Assembly (NCBI RefSeq): GCF_039908635.1
Contig: NZ_CP150918.1
Span: forward strand, 1,860,001 to 1,924,000
DNA: 64,000 nucleotides
DNA from: Pseudomonas purpurea
GTDB lineage: Bacteria; Pseudomonadota; Gammaproteobacteria; Pseudomonadales; Pseudomonadaceae
Direction of reading: 5' to 3'
In this document: piece after piece, positions 53,625-60,154 of the stretch
Position numbering within the stretch: position 1 is the first letter of the stretch
Layout of the letters: each line of letters starts with the position of its first letter
The notes under the pieces: generated by a model
What the model was told of the DNA's origin: nothing
Database searches by the model: none
The model's input: only the letters and a program-made list of their open reading frames with translations
Program-made: the position numbers and the translations under genes

Positions 53625-55748
53625 TCAGAACTCTAGCTGCGCGCTGACATACAGCACGTGGCGCGAATCGTAGCGGTTGTCGACGAAGGTCGTCGGCTGG
53701 TTGTCCAGGCGCTGCTGGAGGATGCCGGCCAGTTCCAGGTTGGCCCGGCCCAGGGCGATGCGTTTGGCCACGCGTGTGTCGACCCGCTCGAAGCCGTAGC
53801 CGTTGAGCGCGTCGTCACCATAGTAGAAGAGCGCACTGTTCCAGCCGTTGCCCCAGTCCCGCAGCCAACCGGCCGAGCCACTGTTGCGTGCGCTCTGTTG
53901 CTCGTCACGCGGGTTGCTCGCGTTGGCATCGACGTAGGCGTAAGTCAGGCGCAAACGGTCATTGCTGCTGACATGCCAGTCGAGTTGGGTTTCAGTGCCA
54001 GTGAAGCGTGCGGAGTTGCTGTTGCTGGCAATGAACTGATTGTTGCGCAGCGGCTCGCTGATCATCCCGGTGATTTCGTCGTAGAACAGTTTGACGTCGA
54101 CGTTCAGTCCCAGGTCGGCGAAAAAGCCGTTGTAGCCCAGTTCCCGCGAGCGCATGTGCTCCTGGTCCAGATCGCCGGGGCCGCGGGTCTTGACGAAGTA
54201 ACGGGCGCTGGACTGCCCGTAGGCACCGGGGCTGAGGTTGGTTACCCGGTAGCTCCAGTTGACGCTGTTCTCGAACATATCGGGCGAGCGCACGGCTTCC
54301 GAGTACACCGCCCGCAGGCCGTGGCGCGGGTTGATCAGGTAGTTGACGGCCACCCGTGGGGTGAGGGAGCTGCCGATCATTTGGGTGTTTTCGAACATGG
54401 CGCCACCTTGCAGCAGCCAGTGTTCGCTGGCCCGCCACTCAAGTTGGCCGAACGCGCGCCAGGTGGTGTCGTCGAGGGTGCCATTGAAGTACGTCTCGGA
54501 GTCGGCCCGGTCGTAACGATAGTTCACGCCGCTGACCAGCCGCAGGCTGTCGGACAGGCTCAAGGTGTCTTGCACTTCGAGGTCGTAGCGCGACTCCCGG
54601 GCGCTCTGGTCGATGTCGCCGCAGATCGTCTGCCGGGCGCCGTTTCGCCATTGCTCCAGCACTTGATTGCCCAGCGCCTGTTCGGCCGGTGTGCCGGCGG
54701 GGGCACCGGTGCCGGTGAAGCGTTCCATGTGGCGAGCCAGGCGTTCGGTGTAGTTGGGGTTGAGCTGCCAGAGCCGGGTCAGTTCCGGGCTGAACGAGAC
54801 TTCGGCGTCGCAGGCGCGCCAGGTTTGCTGGCGGTCCCAGTGCTGGGCCGAACCCTGCACATAGAGGCTGTGATCCGGGTGGATGTCCAGGTTCCAGCGT
54901 ACGGAGCTGGCGTAGTCCTTGGCTATCACGTCGGAATTGTTACCGGCGGAGGTAATTCCGGAGAACACGGGGCGGTAGGTATACGGTCGCTGATTGCTGC
55001 CGTCCTTGGCGTTCAACTGCCAGTCCAGGCTCTGCTGCTCGTTCAGCGTCTGGCTGACGGCGAGGCTGAAGCGGTTCAAGCGGCGGCTGTCGCGGTAATC
55101 GGCGCCCGTGCGGTCGGTGTCGAAACCGTCGTCCTCCTGGCCGGACAGCGACAAACGCAGGTCGCCGCTGTCCCAGCCGGTGCCCTGGCTGGCGTACCAG
55201 TCGCTGATGCCGCGCTGGCCTCGGGTGATCTTCATGCGCGTGCCATGGCTGTTGGCCGGTGCGCGGGTGATGACGTTGACCACCGCCATCAGTGCATTGG
55301 CGCCGTAACTGACGGTGTTGGGCCCGCGAAAGACTTCGATGCGCTCGATGTCTTCCATGGCCACCGGGATGTCGCTCCAGTCCACCGTCGCCAGGCCGGC
55401 GCGGTACACCGAGCGTCCGTCGATCAGCACCTGCATCCGCCGCGCTTCGCTGGCACTGGTGCCGTGGTAGTTCACCGCCGCCTGATTGCCATTGATATTG
55501 CCGACCATCATCCCCGGCACCAGCCGCAGCAATTCGCTGATGTCCCGGGCGCCGCTGGCCTTGATCAGTTCACTGTCGATCACCGTCATGCTGCCCGGCA
55601 CCGCCGCCGCTGACTGTTTGAGTCGCGTGGCGGTCAGGACCTGCGGGAGCGGTTGATCGTCCAGGAACAGGTCATCGCCCAACACGGGTGCGCTGAAAAG
55701 CAGCGCCAGGACGAATGACGAACGAGGGAGGGGAGGGCCAAAAGACAC
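53625..55748 (-). CDS. TonB-dependent outer-membrane receptor
   Basis: 707 residues from a GTG at 55748, chosen because a signal peptide follows (SSFVLALLFSAPVLG before DDLFLDD); the frame remains open to 55922 but that part has no receptor features. TonB box-like region DQPLPQVLTATRLKQ, plug domain with GSMTVIDSELIKASGARDIS, then LIDGRSVYRAG and EDIERIEVFRGPNTVSYGAN, followed by a beta-barrel ending in the aromatic C-terminus LYVSAQLEF. The ligand is unknown. It is the first gene of a three-gene operon (1 bp before the binding protein), so imported ligand may be sensed by the kinase. A 14-bp dyad lies about 100 bp upstream. Confidence 0.88.
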   Translation of the reverse strand: MSFGPPLPRSSFVLALLFSAPVLGDDLFLDDQPLPQVLTATRLKQSAAAVPGSMTVIDSELIKASGARDISELLRLVPGMMVGNINGNQAAVNYHGTSASEARRMQVLIDGRSVYRAGLATVDWSDIPVAMEDIERIEVFRGPNTVSYGANALMAVVNVITRAPANSHGTRMKITRGQRGISDWYASQGTGWDSGDLRLSLSGQEDDGFDTDRTGADYRDSRRLNRFSLAVSQTLNEQQSLDWQLNAKDGSNQRPYTYRPVFSGITSAGNNSDVIAKDYASSVRWNLDIHPDHSLYVQGSAQHWDRQQTWRACDAEVSFSPELTRLWQLNPNYTERLARHMERFTGTGAPAGTPAEQALGNQVLEQWRNGARQTICGDIDQSARESRYDLEVQDTLSLSDSLRLVSGVNYRYDRADSETYFNGTLDDTTWRAFGQLEWRASEHWLLQGGAMFENTQMIGSSLTPRVAVNYLINPRHGLRAVYSEAVRSPDMFENSVNWSYRVTNLSPGAYGQSSARYFVKTRGPGDLDQEHMRSRELGYNGFFADLGLNVDVKLFYDEITGMISEPLRNNQFIASNSNSARFTGTETQLDWHVSSNDRLRLTYAYVDANASNPRDEQQSARNSGSAGWLRDWGNGWNSALFYYGDDALNGYGFERVDTRVAKRIALGRANLELAGILQQRLDNQPTTFVDNRYDSRHVLYVSAQLEF

Positions 55749-55850
55749 GGCACAGCCTTGGTAAGCGAATAATTGGCGCGCATGGTAACCGAGCTGGTCG
55801 AGTTTTCCAGTCACGATGCCGGCATTTTCCTCGGTTTTGATGGTCGACTT

Positions 55851-55864
55851 CCTACAAGTGTAGG
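55851..55864. promoter_or_regulatory. 14-bp dyad in the receptor-gpsA divergent gap
   Basis: CCTACA-AG-TGTAGG is a perfect dyad, 103 bp before the TonB receptor start and 82 bp before gpsA. It is a candidate operator for the receptor-kinase operon. No known regulator was matched. Confidence 0.5.
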
Positions 55865-55945
55865 TAATTGTGATGGGGGCTGGCCCGCCGTGGGCCGCTC
55901 CGTATAATGCCGACATCGCCACTGGTATGGATTAACGGATTGCAT

Positions 55946-56971
55946 ATGACTGAACAGCGCCCAATTGCGGTCCTGGGAGGCGGAAGTTTCGGGACCGCCG
56001 TGGCCAACCTGCTGGCCGAAAACGGTCATCCGGTGCGGCAGTGGATGCGAGACCCGGAACAGGCCGAGGCCATTCGGGTCAATCGCGAGAATCCACGCTA
56101 CCTCAAGGGCATCAAGATCCATCCGGGAGTGGAGCCGGTCACCGACTTGCTGGCGACACTCACCGCTTGCGAGCTGTGCTTCGTCGCGTTGCCGTCCAGC
56201 GCCTTGCGCGCGGTGCTGGCGCCCCATGCCGAGTGCCTCGACGGCAAGCTGCTGGTGAGCCTGACCAAAGGCATCGAAGCCCATACGTTCAAGCTGATGA
56301 GCCAGATCCTCGAAGAGATCGCCCCCAAGGCGCGCATCGGCGTGCTGTCCGGGCCCAACCTTGCGCGTGAAGTCGCCGAGCACGCGTTGACCGCCACCGT
56401 GGTCGCCAGCGAAGACGAAGCGCTTTGCCAGCGCGTCCAGGAGGCATTGCACGGCCGGACCTTCCGGGTGTACGCCAGCGCCGACCGTTTTGGCGTGGAA
56501 CTGGGCGGCGCACTGAAAAACGTCTACGCGATCATCGCCGGCATGGCCGTGGCGCTGGGCATGGGCGAAAACACCAAAAGCATGCTGATTACCCGCGCAC
56601 TGGCGGAAATGACCCGTTTTGCGGTGAATCAGGGCGCCAACCCGATGACCTTCTTGGGGCTGGCCGGGGTCGGTGACCTGATCGTCACCTGCTCGTCGGA
56701 CAAAAGCCGTAACTATCAGGTCGGTTTCGCCCTGGGTCAGGGCTTGAGCCTGGAAGAGGCGGTGACGCGCCTGGGCGAAGTCGCCGAGGGCGTCAACACC
56801 CTCAAGGTGCTCAAGGCCAAGGCTCAGGAGGTGGGCGTCTACATGCCGCTGGTCGCCGGTTTGCATGCGATTCTGTTTGAAGGGCGCACGCTCAATCAGG
56901 TCATCGAGTTGCTGATGCGCGGCGAGCCGAAAACCGACGTCGACTTTATCTCCACCAGCGGTTTCAACTGA
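55946..56971 (+). CDS. gpsA: NAD(P)-dependent glycerol-3-phosphate dehydrogenase
   Basis: 341 residues from the ATG at 55946; the upstream in-frame start at 55907 gives a poor leader. It reduces dihydroxyacetone phosphate to glycerol-3-phosphate for phospholipid synthesis. The nucleotide motif [20 protein letters not shown] is at 7-26, the active-site lysine lies in the SLTKGIE and [17 protein letters not shown] segments, and [20 protein letters not shown] is near 240. It is followed by DUF4389 and sixA on the same strand; the three form an operon conserved in Pseudomonas. Confidence 0.97.
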   Translation: MTEQRPIAVLGGGSFGTAVANLLAENGHPVRQWMRDPEQAEAIRVNRENPRYLKGIKIHPGVEPVTDLLATLTACELCFVALPSSALRAVLAPHAECLDGKLLVSLTKGIEAHTFKLMSQILEEIAPKARIGVLSGPNLAREVAEHALTATVVASEDEALCQRVQEALHGRTFRVYASADRFGVELGGALKNVYAIIAGMAVALGMGENTKSMLITRALAEMTRFAVNQGANPMTFLGLAGVGDLIVTCSSDKSRNYQVGFALGQGLSLEEAVTRLGEVAEGVNTLKVLKAKAQEVGVYMPLVAGLHAILFEGRTLNQVIELLMRGEPKTDVDFISTSGFN

Positions 56972-56989
56972 GCACGACAGGAGCGAGAC

Positions 56990-57337
56990 ATGAATGATCA
57001 AAACGAGGCACCCAAGTACGAATCCATTCTGCTGCGCGTGCTGTGGATGCTGATCTATGTGCTGGTCTGGCAAGTGGCACAGTTCATCCTTGGCGCGGTG
57101 GTGCTGGTGCAGCTCATCTATCGGCTTATCTACGGTGCGCCGAGCGCCGGCCTGATGAACTTCGGTGACAGCCTGAGCCAGTTTCTGGCGCAGATCGGCC
57201 GCTTTGGCAGTTTCCACAGTGACCAGAAACCCTGGCCGTTCGCCGATTGGCCGACCCCGCGCAAACCCGAAGGCGAAGCCCCGCACACCGTGCCACCGGC
57301 GCCGCATTCGGCCCGCGATGAGGAGCCAAAGCTATGA
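56990..57337 (+). CDS. DUF4389 membrane protein
   Basis: 115 residues with one or two membrane helices (about 12-45). The DUF4389 pattern is clear: ILLRVLWMLIYVLVWQVAQF, then VQLIYRLIYGAPSAGLMNFG and SLSQFLAQIGRFGSFHSDQK, with a proline-rich C-terminus. The function is unknown. Its stop overlaps the sixA start as ATGA. Confidence 0.88.
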   Translation: MNDQNEAPKYESILLRVLWMLIYVLVWQVAQFILGAVVLVQLIYRLIYGAPSAGLMNFGDSLSQFLAQIGRFGSFHSDQKPWPFADWPTPRKPEGEAPHTVPPAPHSARDEEPKL

Positions 57338-57783
57338 AGCTCTGGGTGTTGCGTCACGGTGAAGCCGAGTCTCACGCCCGTAGCGACGCCGAACGGGAGC
57401 TGACCGCCCACGGCCGCGAAGAAGTCTTGCGCAGCGCGGCGCAACTGATTGGCCTGCCGATCCAGGCGATCCTCGCCAGCCCTTACGTGCGGGCGCAACA
57501 GACCGCGCAACTGGTGCGCGAGGCGTTGGGTTTCGAGCCCGAGATCCGCACCGTGTCGTGGTTGACACCGGACAGCAACCCGTTGGCCGCTGTGGACCAG
57601 ATCGACACCACAGACAACCTGTTGCTGGTCAGCCACCAGCCGTTGGTGGGCAACCTGATCGGGTTCTTGCAGCACGGCCACTTGCGGGCGCCGCAACCGA
57701 TGAACACCGCCAGCCTGGCCGAGCTTGAAGCTGATTTGCCGCTGGCGGGGGGCATGACGCTCAACAGCATCAAACACCCGTAA
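57334..57783 (+). CDS. sixA: Phosphohistidine phosphatase SixA
   Basis: 149 residues of the histidine phosphatase branch. The catalytic motif LRHGEAES is at residues 6-13, with a further catalytic histidine in LLVSHQPLVGNLIG near 107. SixA removes phosphate from Hpt-type phosphohistidines or from the nitrogen PTS in E. coli. It overlaps DUF4389 by four bases. In context with gpsA no direct link is known. Confidence 0.93.
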   Translation: MKLWVLRHGEAESHARSDAERELTAHGREEVLRSAAQLIGLPIQAILASPYVRAQQTAQLVREALGFEPEIRTVSWLTPDSNPLAAVDQIDTTDNLLLVSHQPLVGNLIGFLQHGHLRAPQPMNTASLAELEADLPLAGGMTLNSIKHP

Positions 57784-57793
57784 CCCGCTTTTG

Positions 57794-57882
57794 TGTGGGA
57801 GCGAGCTTGCTCGCGATAGCTGCACCCCGGTTTATCAGATGTATCGAGGCGCTGCTTTTCGCGAGCAGGCTCGCTCCCGCAT
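57794..57882. repeat. REP pair, family B (inverted)
   Basis: GTGGGAGCGAGCTTGCTCGC and an inverted TTCGCGAGCAGGCTCGCTCC copy, between sixA and the acyl-CoA synthetase gene. Confidence 0.9.
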
Positions 57883-57980
57883 GACCGGTGACGTTGCTGA
57901 TTTTTGTGTGAAATAGCCAACCAAGCAGGTGCTTGGTTGACTACGCTTGCCGCCACATCGAACAAAAAGGAGCGCCTGCC

Positions 57981-59649
57981 ATGTCCGCCGCTTTTCGTTT
58001 GCCGCTGCAAGTGTTCTTTGAGCGCGAAGCCCGTCACCCCCATCAGCGTTACCTGGTCCAGCCTTTGGGCGGTGGGCAGGTGCAAACCCTGACCTGGGCC
58101 GACGTCGGTCACCAGGCCCCGCTGCGCCGCCCATTGGCTGCGAGCCCGGGAGCTGCCGCAGGGCAGTCACATCGCCCTGATCTCGAAAAACTGCGCGCAC
58201 TGGATCATTGCCGACCTGGCGATCTGGATGGCGGGCCACGTGTCCGTTCCCCTTTATCCGAACCTGACCGCCGACTCGGTGGCGCAAGTGCTGGAGCATT
58301 CCGAAGCGGCGCTGGCGTTCATCGGCAAACTCGATGACTGGCCGAGCATGGCCCCGGGGCTCAGGCCCGACTTACCGACCATCAGCCTGCCGCTGTGCCC
58401 GCCAGGGGCGTTCGACTTCACCTGGGATGACTTGCAAGCGAGTTCACCGATTCAGGATACGCCGTCGCCCGGCGCCGAGCGGTTGGCGACAATCATCTAC
58501 ACCTCCGGCACCACGGGCCTGCCCAAAGGTGTGATGCACAGTTTTGGCACCCTCGGTTTTGCCACCACCCACGGCACCGGACTGTTCGGGCTCAATGAGT
58601 CGGATCGGCTCCTGTCTTACCTGCCGCTGTGCCATGTGGCTGAACGGATGTTTGTCGAGCTGGCGTCGATCTACACCGGGCAGACGGTGTTTTTCGCCGA
58701 GAGCCTGGAAACCTTCATCAGCGATTTGCAACGTGCCCGGCCGACGGCGCTGTTTGGCGTACCGCGTATCTGGACTAAATTCCAGATGGGCGTGTATAGC
58801 AAAGTCCCGGCCAAACGCCTGGATTTCCTGCTGGGGCTGCCCATCATCGGCAAGCAGGTGGGGCGCAAAGTGCTGGCCGGGCTTGGGCTGGACGCCTTGC
58901 GCGTGGCGCTGTCCGGTGCCGCGCCTGTGCCGCAGACCTTGCTGCGCTGGTATCAACGGCTCGGGCTGGACGTGCTGGAGGTCTACGGCATGACCGAAAG
59001 CTGTGGTTATTCCCACATCTGCCTGCCGGGCCAGAACCGCCCAGGCTGGATCGGCAAGCCGTGCCCGGAGGTCGAAGTGCGCATTGATGCGTCCGGCGAG
59101 GTCCAGGTGCGTAGCGGGGCGACCATGCTCGGCTATTACAAGGAACCGCAGAAAACCGCCGAGACTATTACTGAGGACGGTTTTTTGCGCACCGGTGACA
59201 AGGGTGAGCAGGACGCCGAAGGCAACCTGCGCCTGACCGGGCGGCTCAAGGAAATCTTCAAGACCAGCAAAGGCAAATACGTCGCCCCGGCGCCGATTGA
59301 AAACCGCCTGGCGGTGCATTCGCGCATCGAACAGGTGTGCGTGGTCGGTGACGGGTTGAGTGCGCCGCTGGGGCTGTGCGTGCTGTCGGCGGTGGGTTTG
59401 CTGGACGCCGCCAGCGGTGCGCGCAGTGGATTGCAGTCGAGCCTGGAAACCTTGCTCGATGAGGTCAACGGTGGCCTCGACAAGCATGAACGGCTGCGGC
59501 GGCTGGTGGTGGTCAAGGACAACTGGGCGGTGGAAAACGGCTTTCTGACGCCGACCCTGAAGATCAAGCGCAACGCCGTCGAGGCGGCGTATGGCGCTCG
59601 CTTCGAGGAATGGAGCGAGCGCTCCGAAGCCGTGCTGTGGCAGGATTGA
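57981..59649 (+). pseudogene. Long-chain acyl-CoA synthetase-like AMP-binding protein, single-base frameshift
   Basis: One 555-residue enzyme in two frames. The start at 57981 follows AAGGAG and gives MSAAFRLPLQVFFEREARHP; after 45 residues the frame breaks at CCCC (58117-58120). Removing one C gives GHQARCAAHWLRARELPQGS, joining the main frame exactly. The remainder has the adenylate-forming motifs: TIIYTSGTTGLPKGVM (P-loop), EVYGMTESCGY, and TGDKGEQDAEGNLRLTGRLK with KEIFKTSKGKYVAPAP, and so resembles FAA1-type fatty acyl-CoA ligases. The downstream frame alone starts internally at 58228. The downstream thioesterase is probably co-transcribed. It may be intact if the extra C is an error. 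Confidence 0.85.
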
Positions 59650-59680
59650 ACGCCAATAAAACCAACAAAAGGACGTAACC

Positions 59681-60124
59681 ATGAGCCTCTGGCGCACCCT
59701 TCCAAACATCGAGCAGTTGAACGCGATCCAGAAAAACACCATCGGCGAAGTGCTGGATATTCGCTTCGAGGGCTTCGATGACGAATCGCTGACCGCGAGC
59801 ATGGTCATCGACCATCGCACCCACCAGCCTTACGGCCTGCTGCATGGTGGCGCCTCGGTGGTGCTTGCCGAAACGGTCGGTTCCATGGCCAGTTTCCTGT
59901 GCATCGACGTCAGCAAGTTCTATTGCGTGGGCCTGGAAATCAACGCCAATCACTTGCGCGGCCTGCGCAGCGGGCGGGTGACGGCGGTGGCAAAAGCCAT
60001 CCACATCGGCCGCACCACCCATGTCTGGGACATCCGCCTGAGCAGCGACGAAGGCAAGGCCAGTTGTGTGTCGCGCCTGACCATGGCGGTGGTGCCGTTG
60101 GGTGAAACGCCGCCCAGCAAATAA
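59681..60124 (+). CDS. Hotdog-fold thioesterase
   Basis: 147 residues of the 4HBT/PaaI-like group, closest in pattern to the YdiI/EntH branch: YGLLHGGASVVLAETVGSMA (about residues 51-70) with catalytic Glu in the helix, then VGLEINANHLRGLRSGRVTA and LSSDEGKASCVSRLTMAVVP. It cleaves an acyl- or aroyl-CoA. It lies 31 bp after the acyl-CoA synthetase, so the two form a synthetase/thioesterase pair. The physiological substrate is unknown. Confidence 0.9.
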   Translation: MSLWRTLPNIEQLNAIQKNTIGEVLDIRFEGFDDESLTASMVIDHRTHQPYGLLHGGASVVLAETVGSMASFLCIDVSKFYCVGLEINANHLRGLRSGRVTAVAKAIHIGRTTHVWDIRLSSDEGKASCVSRLTMAVVPLGETPPSK

Positions 60125-60154
60125 TCGCAGGGGACGGCGGCTCCGTTGTCGGAT

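Noticed and set aside
53658..55613. A 651-codon + strand open frame opposite the TonB receptor gene
   Set aside because: Composition artefact (Val/Gly/Ala-rich translation) opposite a clear receptor with plug and barrel motifs.
55749..55922. N-terminal extension of the TonB receptor to 55922
   Set aside because: The extension has no signal peptide and runs across the gpsA control region and the CCTACA dyad; a signal peptide starts at the GTG at 55748.
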